Source: Schwartzia sp. (in: firmicutes) (GTDB lineage Bacteria; Bacillota; Negativicutes; Selenomonadales; Selenomonadaceae). From it: a stretch of DNA of 14,620 bases. The stretch spans positions 1 through 14,620 of the forward strand of contig JAGAZS010000059.1 in NCBI GenBank assembly GCA_017939945.1. The letters are read 5' to 3'. Of the stretch, positions 1-7,610 are shown in pieces (within the stretch, counting starts at the first letter, position 1; each line of letters starts with the position of its first letter). The notes beneath the pieces are model-generated. The model was not told the origin of the DNA. It did no database searches and worked only from the letters and a program-made list of their open reading frames with translations. The position numbers were made by a program, and so were the translations under genes.

Positions 1-78
1 AAATTGCAATGAAAAAAACAAGATTTAAGCACAATTTAATGAAACAGCAAAACAATCAACTACTCTTGAGGTTGAAAA

Positions 79-107
79 TTGACAAACGGGAATTTGTGCA
101 TTACTAT
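79..107 (+). promoter_or_regulatory. Sigma-70-type promoter of the 502-residue protein gene
   Basis: A perfect -35 hexamer TTGACA (79-84) is followed after 17 bases by TACTAT (102-107), which matches the -10 consensus at four of six positions. Transcription should start near 114, giving a leader of about 26 bases before the GTG start at 140. The rest of 1-139 is A+T-rich and holds no gene that I can support. Confidence 0.7.
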
Positions 108-139
108 CAATATTGTAGAATTAATCGCGGAGGCTGTTT

Positions 140-1648
140 GTGGATACAGACAACGTATATCGCCGGATAGATGTTTTCTATCAAAGGCGGAAGGAATTGA
201 ACAAGATTATACGGAAACAGCGCATGGAACGTTATTTTCGGGAATTGGCGTGGCAGGGAAAAAGCGATCTTCTGCTGCGGCGGATTTTCGGCGTCGTCTC
301 CTCGCTGCTGAGATATATGCTGCGCCAGAAGCTCTATTTCTTTTCACTTCTAACGAGGTATGATTACGTCGAGATTTTTTATCAGTACGCAGCCGCCAGG
401 CCCAAGCTTCGGTTGATTGAAAAAAATGTCGAGACCTTTTTTGACTGCCTGGAGCAATTTTTGATGGCCATAGCCCCGGATGACGCCGAAGCAGGAAATT
501 CTCTCGATGAAGGAAGAGAATTATTCTATGAGCACGGCTTTTTCTCTATACCGGAACGTCAGGAGTACGACGCTTTTTGCGATACTTTGGAACACACGGA
601 GGAAATTGGCGAAGATGAGCTGAACCATTTAAACGAAATACTGGACAGCCTTATCGCCGATATGATCCGCTTTTTCCAGCAAAAAGAACTTCATTCGGAT
701 TTTGCCCGCGCAGTCGTACTCTATGCAGGTCCTTATATAAAGCCGGAAGAAGCGGACGAAAATTGGTGGATGGGCTTCTGGGACTATTTTTTCTTCGATT
801 ATCACCGAAAAGCGGACGATTTATCGCCTGCCCATTATTATCTCGACCACGAAAAGGCTCGCCTGTCGACAGAAGAAAGCTATGTCCTGCGCGACTTGAC
901 GCGTGCCAAGCTTAAAATATTCTGCGTGAACCGTCTGGAAGATGATTTCGCGCTTTGCACCGACCTGCTTTCGGGGGAAACCTTCGAGCTTCCTTGTCCC
1001 GACGCTGCTTTCATGGAATACAAGAACATGGTTTTCTTCGGCCATATACAACGACGGGGCGTGATGCTGCTGAACTATATCACAGGGTTGTCTGCAAGCA
1101 AGCGGCTCCAGCGGCGGATCAAGGATGAGATTGTAAAACAATTTGAGCGCTTCCAAAACTACCAGATGCCTGACGCCACAATGGAGGATTTTCTCCTGCG
1201 CCATGCGGCGGCCGTGCGTCATACAGTGCAGATCTTGTCGGGCTTCGCGCAGCTCCGGGTCGTCCCGGACACCGAGTGTCCTCCCGTTCCCCGCAAAACG
1301 GCAAACGCCGGGCTTTTGGAGCCGGAGGAAACACGCCTGACAGCAATAGCGCAATTCCTCGGATTCAGCTCGTACTCGATTTTCTTCGCCAAGCGGCTGT
1401 ATGAGGATTATGTGGCAACCGTAAAAAAACGCGGGACGCAGGCCGTACTCGCAGCAATCCTGATTCTGATCGAAGGCGTCAACGGAACGGAATACATTCC
1501 GCTGGAAAAACTCCTTGAGGCTTTCAAGGTTGGGCAAGACGAAGCCCTCCAAGCGGTAAACGAAGTTGGGACTGCCGTGAACTGCGTTGCGCTCGATCCC
1601 AGGTATTTGACCGAAGAAGGGTATGTGCAGCTTTTATATTTAATGTAG
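140..1648 (+). CDS. Unrecognised 502-residue multidomain cytoplasmic protein
   Basis: Function not recognised. The GTG start is set by a good ribosome binding site, CGGAGG at 128-133, six bases upstream, and a promoter precedes it. There is no signal peptide or clear membrane segment. Residues 1-110 are basic and probably helical; 111-180 are acidic. Residues 209-320 are aromatic-rich (NWWMGFWDYFFFDYH, then LTRAKLKIFC and DLLSGETFEL). This resembles, from memory, a beta-rich module common in bacterial proteins carrying SEC-C zinc motifs, but the SEC-C cysteines themselves are absent. Residues 395-480 (RLYEDYVATVKKRG, VLAAILILIEGVNG, PLEKLLEAFKV) have the helix pattern of a TFIIB/cyclin-type repeat, including the small-residue helix followed by a helix-turn-helix-like end. 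Both domain ideas are inference. The stop overlaps the ribosome binding site of the zinc-ribbon gene, so the two are probably one transcript. Confidence 0.85.
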   Translation: MDTDNVYRRIDVFYQRRKELNKIIRKQRMERYFRELAWQGKSDLLLRRIFGVVSSLLRYMLRQKLYFFSLLTRYDYVEIFYQYAAARPKLRLIEKNVETFFDCLEQFLMAIAPDDAEAGNSLDEGRELFYEHGFFSIPERQEYDAFCDTLEHTEEIGEDELNHLNEILDSLIADMIRFFQQKELHSDFARAVVLYAGPYIKPEEADENWWMGFWDYFFFDYHRKADDLSPAHYYLDHEKARLSTEESYVLRDLTRAKLKIFCVNRLEDDFALCTDLLSGETFELPCPDAAFMEYKNMVFFGHIQRRGVMLLNYITGLSASKRLQRRIKDEIVKQFERFQNYQMPDATMEDFLLRHAAAVRHTVQILSGFAQLRVVPDTECPPVPRKTANAGLLEPEETRLTAIAQFLGFSSYSIFFAKRLYEDYVATVKKRGTQAVLAAILILIEGVNGTEYIPLEKLLEAFKVGQDEALQAVNEVGTAVNCVALDPRYLTEEGYVQLLYLM

Positions 1649-1659
1649 GAGGAAAAAAT

Positions 1660-2031
1660 ATGCGGTGCGAACGATGCGGAGCTGAACTTGCGGAGAACGG
1701 GCATTGTCCAACTTGCGGCATGGACAATATGAACGAGGGACACGTCCAGGTCTTGAGCAGAGCGGAACGAAACGCGTACACCGGCATCACGATAGAGGAA
1801 GGAATCAATGAAGACACGGGACGGGCGGACGTCCGCTTCGAGCGAAGGAAAGGAACCAATTGGAGCGGCTTTTCTTATATGACAAAAGGCAGTTCATGGC
1901 AGGGGAAATTGACGCTGTTTTTGGGCGTCGCGGCCATCCTGTTTTTCGTTTTCTTCATCGCCCTGCCCGTAGCGATTGCGGCCGTGGTATTCAGCATCGT
2001 GTCATGGTTCCTGTATCGGCTCTTGCATTGA
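1660..2031 (+). CDS. Small zinc-ribbon membrane protein
   Basis: A 123-residue protein. Two CxxC knuckles (C3/C6 and C16/C19) form an N-terminal zinc ribbon of the short type often fused to bacterial membrane anchors. A polar linker (20-80) follows. Residues 84-119 are hydrophobic with P103 in the middle, fitting either one long membrane helix or a short hairpin of two. The ribbon should face the cytoplasm. The ATG is preceded by TAGGAGG at 1646-1652, which overlaps the stop of the upstream gene, so the pair are likely co-transcribed and coupled. A bidirectional terminator follows at 2057. The zinc ribbon and membrane anchor are clear; the cellular role is unknown. It may tether the upstream protein or bind another partner. 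Confidence 0.88.
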   Translation: MRCERCGAELAENGHCPTCGMDNMNEGHVQVLSRAERNAYTGITIEEGINEDTGRADVRFERRKGTNWSGFSYMTKGSSWQGKLTLFLGVAAILFFVFFIALPVAIAAVVFSIVSWFLYRLLH

Positions 2032-2056
2032 TCCGAGACCCCCTTGATATAAAATA

Positions 2057-2097
2057 AGCCTCAAGCGTAAGAACACTTTTACGTTTGAGGCTCTTTT
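2057..2097. terminator. Bidirectional intrinsic terminator between convergent units
   Basis: The left arm AGCCTCAAGCGTAA (2057-2070) pairs with TTACGTTTGAGGCT (2079-2092): 14 bp with one G-T wobble and an 8-base loop. CTTTT follows on the plus strand, and TTATTTTAT on the minus strand. It sits 25 bases after the zinc-ribbon gene stop and touches the stop of the pseudouridine synthase gene, so it can end both convergent transcripts. Confidence 0.85.
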
Positions 2098-2990
2098 CAT
2101 GACGGGGTAGGTAACTGCAAAACACTTAAAACAGATATGAAATCCTCCGGAAGCGGCGCTTCGATGGTCAGCGGCCGCCGCGTGACCGGATGAACCAAGT
2201 CCAAACGGTATGCGTGGAGCGCCTGCCGCGCAATCAGCGGCGACGGTTCGCCATAAAGGTCGTCGCCGAGAATCGGATGACCGACGGCTGCGAGATGGAC
2301 GCGAAGCTGATGCGTGCGGCCTGTGACGGGTTGAAGCTCGACCAGCGAAGCCTCCTCCGAGTCCGAAATAACCCGGTATCGTGTAACGGCGGACTTGCCT
2401 GATTCATGGGTTTCCTGTTCGATAAAGCTGCCCGGTTTACGACGGATAGGCCTTTCAATCTTCCCTTCTCCGCAGGAAAAAATCCCATGAACGACTGCAA
2501 GATATGTCCGATGAAAACGTGCGCCGTCCTTCCCCGTCAACAGCGACTGGATATGCGGCTGCTTGGCGATCAGCACAAGCCCCGTCGTGTTCCTGTCGAG
2601 CCGATGCGTCGGATGGAAAACGCACGGCTCTTTTTGGGTGGCATAATAATGGGCGACCGCATTCGCCAATGTGCCGTGCTGTTCCTTCGCGATGGGATGA
2701 ACAAGCATCTGCGCCGGCTTGTTGACAACAAGCAAATTCTCGTCCTCGTATCGGATATCGATGGGAATCTCCTCCGGCTCAATGGCGGTCGATTCGGGAA
2801 TCTCACAGCGCAAAACATCTCCGCCGCGAAGTTTTGCCAGTGTCGCACGCAGGACTGGCTCACAGTTGATGAAAAGTACGCCCTGGTGCTTGAGCCGGCG
2901 CCAGAGATGCGTCGAAAGCCCCTGCCGTTTCAAAAAGGAGCGCACCGAAATTTCCTCGGCGCGCTCGTCTATTTTGTATTCGAGAATCAT
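2097..2990 (-). CDS. RluA-family pseudouridine synthase
   Basis: Converts specific uridines in rRNA or tRNA to pseudouridine. The 297 residues match the RluA/RluD family length. An S4-like RNA-binding domain lies at about 15-64. The catalytic domain carries the family signature HRLDRNTTG (129-137), with D132 as the catalytic aspartate, then GRTHQLRVH (224-232). The target base cannot be told from sequence, so no specific symbol is given. The ATG at 2990 overlaps the TGA of uraA in ATGA, indicating translational coupling to the permease. It is the last gene of the probable gatCAB-uraA operon and ends at the bidirectional terminator. Confidence 0.93.
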   Translation of the reverse strand: MILEYKIDERAEEISVRSFLKRQGLSTHLWRRLKHQGVLFINCEPVLRATLAKLRGGDVLRCEIPESTAIEPEEIPIDIRYEDENLLVVNKPAQMLVHPIAKEQHGTLANAVAHYYATQKEPCVFHPTHRLDRNTTGLVLIAKQPHIQSLLTGKDGARFHRTYLAVVHGIFSCGEGKIERPIRRKPGSFIEQETHESGKSAVTRYRVISDSEEASLVELQPVTGRTHQLRVHLAAVGHPILGDDLYGEPSPLIARQALHAYRLDLVHPVTRRPLTIEAPLPEDFISVLSVLQLPTPS

Positions 2991-4243
2991 TCCGCTGCGT
3001 CCCCATCGCCGTGAACGCGCTCGATCAGACGAAACGCGAGATTCAGCAAAATCGCAATCACAGTGGCCAACACCATGCCGCGCAGCGCGACGCCCGCCAC
3101 CGTAACGCCTGCGCCGGACACGCCGACGCCAAGCACGATCGCGGTCAAGATCAAATTCGTCGGCTGGTTGTAGTCAACCTTCTCATCGACGAAAATACGG
3201 ACGCCGGACGCGGCAATTACGCCGAAAAGCAGCAGCGAAACGCCGCCCATAACCGGCGTCGGGATACTCTGGATCGCGGCGGCGAGCTTTCCGAAGCAAG
3301 ACAACAGGATCGCGCAAATGGCGGCGCCGCCGATGACCCATGTGCTGAAGACTTTCGTAATGGCCAGCACGCCGATATTCTCGCCGTAAGTCGTGTTCGG
3401 CGTAGACCCGAAAAAGCCTGACAAAATCGTCGAAACGCCGTTGCCCAGGAGCGAACGGTCAAGCCCCGGATCCTTCGTCAAATCGCTGCCGACGATATTG
3501 CCCGTGACAATCAGATGCCCGACATGCTCGACGATGACCACCAACGCAGCGGGCACGATAATCAGGATCGCGTTGATATTGAATTCCGGTGTGTAGATAG
3601 TCGGCAGCGCAAACCAAGGCGCGGCAACAATCGGAGCCCAGTCCACCAGCCCGGCGAAAGCGGCGATGATATAGCCGCCGATAACGCCGATCAGAATCGG
3701 CAAAATGGCCAGCAATCCCCGAAACGCGACCGATGAAAAGACTGTGATCGCAAGCGTTAAAATCGAAACCATGATGGCGGACGGGTCGGGATTTTCCGCT
3801 GTCAGCCCCGCCATGCCAGCAGCCGTCGGCATCAGCTCCAGCCCTATGACGGCGACGATAGCTCCCATTGCGGCGGGCGGGAAAATATAATCGATCCATT
3901 TCGTGCCGACGGCGCGGACGATAAGCGCCACAAGGCAAAAAATCGCGCCGACCACGATAAAGCCGCCCAGCGCCGCCTCATAGCTGTATTTTGACAGCAC
4001 GAGGAAAACCGGAGACAGGAACGCGAAGCTTGAACCGAGATACGCGGGAATCTTCCCTTTGCAGAGCACGAGATAGATCAGCGTTCCGATACCGTTGAAA
4101 AGCAGCACCGTCGCCGGATTGACCTTGAACAGGATCGGCACCAGCACCGTCGAGCCGAACATCGCGAAAAGATGCTGAAGGCTCAAGGGAATCGTTTGCC
4201 CGATGGGAAGCCTCGCATCAGGCGGAATGGATTTTTCGCGCAT
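2987..4243 (-). CDS. uraA: Uracil permease, UraA/NCS2 family
   Basis: Proton-coupled uracil importer of the inner membrane, feeding pyrimidine salvage. At 418 residues with about 14 hydrophobic segments it has the full length of NCS2 transporters. Residues that bind uracil and proton in E. coli UraA (E241, H245, E290) have counterparts E239, H243 and E288, inside the conserved stretches VEHVGHLIVTGNIV and TTYGENIGVLAITKV. This favours uracil over xanthine or urate. The ATG at 4243 has AAAGGGG (4262-4256) upstream with a rather long 12-base spacing, and that site can fold into a hairpin. A 113-base structured leader separates it from gatB. It overlaps the pseudouridine synthase gene by 4 nt. 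No PyrR-type binding sequence was recognised in the leader. Confidence 0.93.
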   Translation of the reverse strand: MREKSIPPDARLPIGQTIPLSLQHLFAMFGSTVLVPILFKVNPATVLLFNGIGTLIYLVLCKGKIPAYLGSSFAFLSPVFLVLSKYSYEAALGGFIVVGAIFCLVALIVRAVGTKWIDYIFPPAAMGAIVAVIGLELMPTAAGMAGLTAENPDPSAIMVSILTLAITVFSSVAFRGLLAILPILIGVIGGYIIAAFAGLVDWAPIVAAPWFALPTIYTPEFNINAILIIVPAALVVIVEHVGHLIVTGNIVGSDLTKDPGLDRSLLGNGVSTILSGFFGSTPNTTYGENIGVLAITKVFSTWVIGGAAICAILLSCFGKLAAAIQSIPTPVMGGVSLLLFGVIAASGVRIFVDEKVDYNQPTNLILTAIVLGVGVSGAGVTVAGVALRGMVLATVIAILLNLAFRLIERVHGDGDAAE

Positions 4244-4356
4244 AGAAAAAGGACGCCCCTTTCAATAATAATTGTGAAATCTTCCCTATTGCACATTCGG
4301 GCTTGCCGGAAAACCGCAAAAGGATTTCACTTGCAAGCCCGAACTATATAACATAT
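4244..4356 (-). promoter_or_regulatory. Structured uraA leader with two competing stems and a maskable ribosome binding site
   Basis: On the minus-strand transcript four arms occur in order. Arm 1 (4343-4333, TTCGGGCTTGC) pairs perfectly over 11 bp with arm 3 (4306-4296). Arm 2 (4330-4323, GTGAAATC) pairs over 8 bp with arm 4 (4281-4274). The pairings interlock (1-3 and 2-4), so they are either alternatives or a pseudoknot. Just downstream, AAAGG in the ribosome binding site (4262-4258) can pair with CCTTT (4252-4248) around a 5-base loop. Neither long stem is followed by a U tract, so a plain terminator is unlikely. The pairings are read directly; a regulatory role is inference, and no known riboswitch class was recognised. 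Confidence 0.5.
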
Positions 4357-5799
4357 TTATTGTTCCAATTTCTGCGCCAAAAGCTGATTGACGAGCTGCG
4401 GGTTCGCCTTGCCGCGGGTCTGCTTCATGATCTGCCCGACCAGCGCGCCGATGGCCTTCTTGTTGCCCGACTTGTAATCGGCAACCGGCTTGGGATTCGC
4501 CGCAATCACGCTGTCGACGATTGCCTCGATCTCCTTGGTGTCCGTGATCTGCACAAGCCCCTTGTCCTTGATGATCTTTTCCGGATCGTCGGGGGATTCC
4601 CACATGGTCTTGAAGACTTCCTTGCCGATTTTCGAGGAAATCGTCCCTTTCTCGATCAGTTGGATCATCTTGCCGAGGCGTTTCGCGTCCACCGGAGAAT
4701 CCTTGATTTCCTTTCCTTCCGAATTCAGGTTCTTCGACAGGTCGCCCATCATCCAGTTGGCCGCGAGCTTCGGGTCCGCCCCTTCCGCCACCACGGCGTC
4801 GAAATACTCCGCCATATCCCGCGACGAGGTGATGATGCCCGCATCATAGGAAGACAAGCCAAATTTTTCTTCCAGCCGTGCCTGCCGCGCATCCGGCAGC
4901 TCCGGCAAGCCCTTCCGATAGGCCTCGATTTCCTCGTCCGTCGTGATGATCGGAACGAGGTCCGGCTCCGGCATATAGCGGTAATCCTGCGCCGTCTCTT
5001 TCGTGCGCATGGAAAGCGTGATGCCCCGGTTCGGGTCCCAGGTCCGCGTCTCCTGCACGATATGGCCGCCGTCCTCCAGGATTTCCTCCTGCCGCTCGAT
5101 CTCGTAAGTCAACGCGTCCTCGACAGCTTTGAAGGAGTTGATGTTCTTCATCTCCGCCTTCGTACCAAGCTCCTTCGTACCCGCCGGACGAAGCGAGATA
5201 TTCAAATCGGCGCGGAGATTTCCCTCCTCCATGCGGCAATTCGAGACGTCAATATATTCAAGGATGGACTTGATTTTTTCCATGTAGGCGCGCGCTTCCT
5301 GCGGCGTCGACATATCCGGCTCGGACACGATCTCGATCAAAGGCACGCCGGTACGGTTATAGTCCACGTTCGACGCTGCGGAGTCCTTGATGGTCGTTCC
5401 CGAATGAACAAGTTTCCCCGCGTCCTCTTCCATGTGAATGCGCGTGATGCGGATCCGCTTCTTCCCCTGCTCGGTTTCGATATCCACATAGCCGTGCTCT
5501 GCAATCGGCAAATCGTACTGCGACGTCTGGAAATTTTTCGGAAGATCGGGATAATAATAATTCTTCCGGTCGAACTTGCTGAATTTATTGATCGTGCAGT
5601 TCAGCGCGATGCCCGCCTTGATGGCGAACTCGACGACGCGCCGGTTGACAACGGGAAGCACCCCGGGAAGCCCAAGGCAAACCGGGCACACATGGGTATT
5701 CTGCTCGGCCCCGAAGGTCGTCGCACAGCCGCAGAAAATTTTCGTATTCGTTTTTAACTCGCTGTGAATTTCCAGTCCGATAACCGCTTCGTACTTCAT
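4357..5799 (-). CDS. gatB: Asp/Glu-tRNA amidotransferase subunit B
   Basis: GatB binds and kinase-activates mischarged Glu-tRNA(Gln) or Asp-tRNA(Asn), and accepts ammonia from GatA to make Gln- or Asn-tRNA. The 480 residues are typical. The zinc-binding cysteines are present (C23, C25, C38, C41), as is the conserved DRKNYYYPDLPK (77-88). The C-terminal third (about 330-478) is the helical tRNA-contacting YqeY/GatB tail. The ATG at 5799 overlaps the TGA of gatA as ATGA, with GGAGGTGAAAGC in front, so translation is coupled. It lies third in gatC-gatA-gatB, the common Firmicute order. Confidence 0.98.
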   Translation of the reverse strand: MKYEAVIGLEIHSELKTNTKIFCGCATTFGAEQNTHVCPVCLGLPGVLPVVNRRVVEFAIKAGIALNCTINKFSKFDRKNYYYPDLPKNFQTSQYDLPIAEHGYVDIETEQGKKRIRITRIHMEEDAGKLVHSGTTIKDSAASNVDYNRTGVPLIEIVSEPDMSTPQEARAYMEKIKSILEYIDVSNCRMEEGNLRADLNISLRPAGTKELGTKAEMKNINSFKAVEDALTYEIERQEEILEDGGHIVQETRTWDPNRGITLSMRTKETAQDYRYMPEPDLVPIITTDEEIEAYRKGLPELPDARQARLEEKFGLSSYDAGIITSSRDMAEYFDAVVAEGADPKLAANWMMGDLSKNLNSEGKEIKDSPVDAKRLGKMIQLIEKGTISSKIGKEVFKTMWESPDDPEKIIKDKGLVQITDTKEIEAIVDSVIAANPKPVADYKSGNKKAIGALVGQIMKQTRGKANPQLVNQLLAQKLEQ

Positions 5800-7259
5800 G
5801 CTTTCACCTCCGCCATTTCCTTATGGAACGATTGGCTCTGCTCGTAGGTGTATGCCGTGCGCAAAACCGTCGCTTCATCCAGAGGCTTCCCGATAATCTG
5901 GAGCCCGATTGGGAGCTTTTGGCTGCTGTAACCGCAGGGAAGCGAAATGCCCGGAAGCCCCGCGAGATTCAGCGGCACGGTATAAATATCCTGCAGATAC
6001 ATTTTCAGCGGATCGTTGGACATTTCCCCGATCTTGTAAGCCGGCGTCGGCGCCGTCGGCGTAACGATAACGTCCACCCGGCCGAACGCCTTGTCATAAT
6101 CCTCTTTTATGAGACGCCGCACTTTTAAGGCTTTCAAATAATAAGCGTCATAATATCCGGCGGACAGCGCGTAGTTTCCGATCAGGATCCGGCGCTTGAC
6201 CTCCTCGCCGAACTTCTCGCTGCGCGTCTTCGTCATCATATCGACAACGTCGACGCCGTCCACCCGCGCACCGTAGCTTACGCCGTCGTAACGTTCGAGG
6301 TTTGTCGCGGCCTCCGCCGGGGCAATCAGGTAATAAACGGAAATCGCATATTCAGTATGCGGCAGCGAGATTTCCTGCACATTCGCACCAAGCGATTCCA
6401 GTTTCCGAATCGCGTCGCGTACAGCCGTCTCCACCTCGGCGTCCATGCCCTTGACGAAAAACTCCTTCGGGATGCCGATTTTCAATCCCCTAACGTCCTC
6501 CACAAGCGATTTCGTATAATTGGGAACCTCGGAAGCGCTGGACGTCGAATCGTATTTGTCGTTTCCTGCGATTGCCTGCAGCAGATGCGCGCAGTCGGTC
6601 ACGTCCCGCGTCAAAGGTCCAATCTGGTCCAGCGACGACGCGAAAGCCACAAGGCCGTACCGAGAAACGCGGCCATAAGTCGGCTTCATGCCGACGACGC
6701 CGCAGAACGAAGCGGGCTGGCGAATCGATCCGCCCGTGTCCGAACCCAGCGCCCAAATCGCGCTGCCCGCAGCCACCGCCGCCGCGCTGCCGCCGGAGCT
6801 TCCCCCCGGCACGCAATCCGCATTCCAGGGATTGTGTGTCGGATGGAAAGCGGAATTTTCCGTGGAACCGCCCATCGCGAACTCGTCCATATTTGCCTTT
6901 CCGAGGATAACGGGCCGCTCCGTCTTCAATTTTTCCATAACCGTCGCGTTGTACGGCGGCACAAAATTCTCCAACATCTTGGACGCGCAGGTTGTCTTGA
7001 CGCCCTTCGTGCAGATATTGTCCTTGATTGCGCCCGGAATTCCTTCAAAATACGAAATCGCCTCTCCGGCGGCAATCTTTTTGTCGGCCTTCTCCGCTTC
7101 CTGCAGTGCTGTTTCCCGCGTAACGTCGATATACGCCTGAATTGTATTTTCCGTCTCGTCCAGTCGGGCGAGGACGTCTTTCGTCAGCTCGACAGACGAT
7201 ATTTCTTTTTTCACAAGCAAATCATGCAGCTCATGCGCCGACTTGTTATATAGTCTCAC
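5796..7259 (-). CDS. gatA: Asp/Glu-tRNA amidotransferase subunit A (glutaminase)
   Basis: Amidase-signature enzyme that frees ammonia from glutamine and channels it to GatB. The Lys-Ser-Ser catalytic triad falls at K79, S154 and S178, the same numbers as in Staphylococcus aureus GatA, within GAIKDNICTKG, PGGSSGGSAAAVAAG and SDTGGSIRQPASF. The 487 residues match the family. The start is GTG at 7259, supported by GGGAGG at 7272-7267, seven bases upstream, and by the family N-terminus (LYNKSAHELHDLL). It follows gatC after an 18-base gap and overlaps gatB by 4 nt. The complex implies that this organism makes Gln-tRNA, Asn-tRNA or both by transamidation. Confidence 0.98.
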   Translation of the reverse strand: MRLYNKSAHELHDLLVKKEISSVELTKDVLARLDETENTIQAYIDVTRETALQEAEKADKKIAAGEAISYFEGIPGAIKDNICTKGVKTTCASKMLENFVPPYNATVMEKLKTERPVILGKANMDEFAMGGSTENSAFHPTHNPWNADCVPGGSSGGSAAAVAAGSAIWALGSDTGGSIRQPASFCGVVGMKPTYGRVSRYGLVAFASSLDQIGPLTRDVTDCAHLLQAIAGNDKYDSTSSASEVPNYTKSLVEDVRGLKIGIPKEFFVKGMDAEVETAVRDAIRKLESLGANVQEISLPHTEYAISVYYLIAPAEAATNLERYDGVSYGARVDGVDVVDMMTKTRSEKFGEEVKRRILIGNYALSAGYYDAYYLKALKVRRLIKEDYDKAFGRVDVIVTPTAPTPAYKIGEMSNDPLKMYLQDIYTVPLNLAGLPGISLPCGYSSQKLPIGLQIIGKPLDEATVLRTAYTYEQSQSFHKEMAEVKA

Positions 7260-7277
7260 GACACAACCTCCCGTAAA

Positions 7278-7571
7278 TCAATCTTCCAAGATTTTCGGCA
7301 CCTTGAAATACCCGTCCTCTTTGAGCGGCGCGTTGGACAGAGCCAACTCGCGGTCCAGCGACGGACGAACCTCGTCTTCACGAAAAACATTGTGAATCGG
7401 AAGAACATGCGCCAGCGGCTCCACCTGATCAGTATCCACTTTCGACAGATTGTCCACATACTGCAAAAACGAATCCAGCTGCCGCAAATGCTTCTCCTTA
7501 TCCTGCTCGGGAACCTCCAAACGGGAAAGCACAGCGACCATTTCGAGATCCTCTTTTGAAACTTTCGCCAT
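7278..7571 (-). CDS. gatC: Asp/Glu-tRNA amidotransferase subunit C
   Basis: A small helical subunit that wraps around GatA and stabilises the complex. From the ATG at 7571 the protein is 97 residues, beginning MAKVSKEDLEMVAVLSRLEV, the standard GatC length and opening. An in-frame ATG exists at 7610, but a perfect TATAAT at 7616-7611 would place the transcription start inside or after it, so that longer form is unlikely. GGTG (7584-7581) is the best available, though weak, ribosome binding site. Conserved features are the VEPLAHV stretch and the C-terminal DGYFKVPKILE. It is the first gene of the probable gatCAB-uraA operon. Confidence 0.95.
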   Translation of the reverse strand: MAKVSKEDLEMVAVLSRLEVPEQDKEKHLRQLDSFLQYVDNLSKVDTDQVEPLAHVLPIHNVFREDEVRPSLDRELALSNAPLKEDGYFKVPKILED

Positions 7572-7610
7572 ATTCCATTTCACCATCCTGTAAATTTCTG
7601 AAACGCTCAT

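Noticed and set aside
79..363. A 94-codon plus-strand frame with a TTG start
   Set aside because: Its start coincides with the -35 hexamer of the promoter, and most of it overlaps the 502-residue protein gene in another frame.
4296..4343. The 11-bp stem between gatB and uraA as an ordinary intrinsic terminator
   Set aside because: No run of U follows on either strand and the loop is 26 bases. It is reported instead as part of a possible leader switch.
4244..4356. Known purine, preQ1 or PyrR-type control element before uraA
   Set aside because: I could not find the conserved cores of these elements by eye. A covariance-model search would be needed to exclude them fully.
4303..5757. A 484-codon open frame on the plus strand opposite gatB
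   Set aside because: It is fully antisense to a certain gatB. The product is arginine-, histidine- and leucine-rich with no family motif, as expected from an antisense codon shadow.
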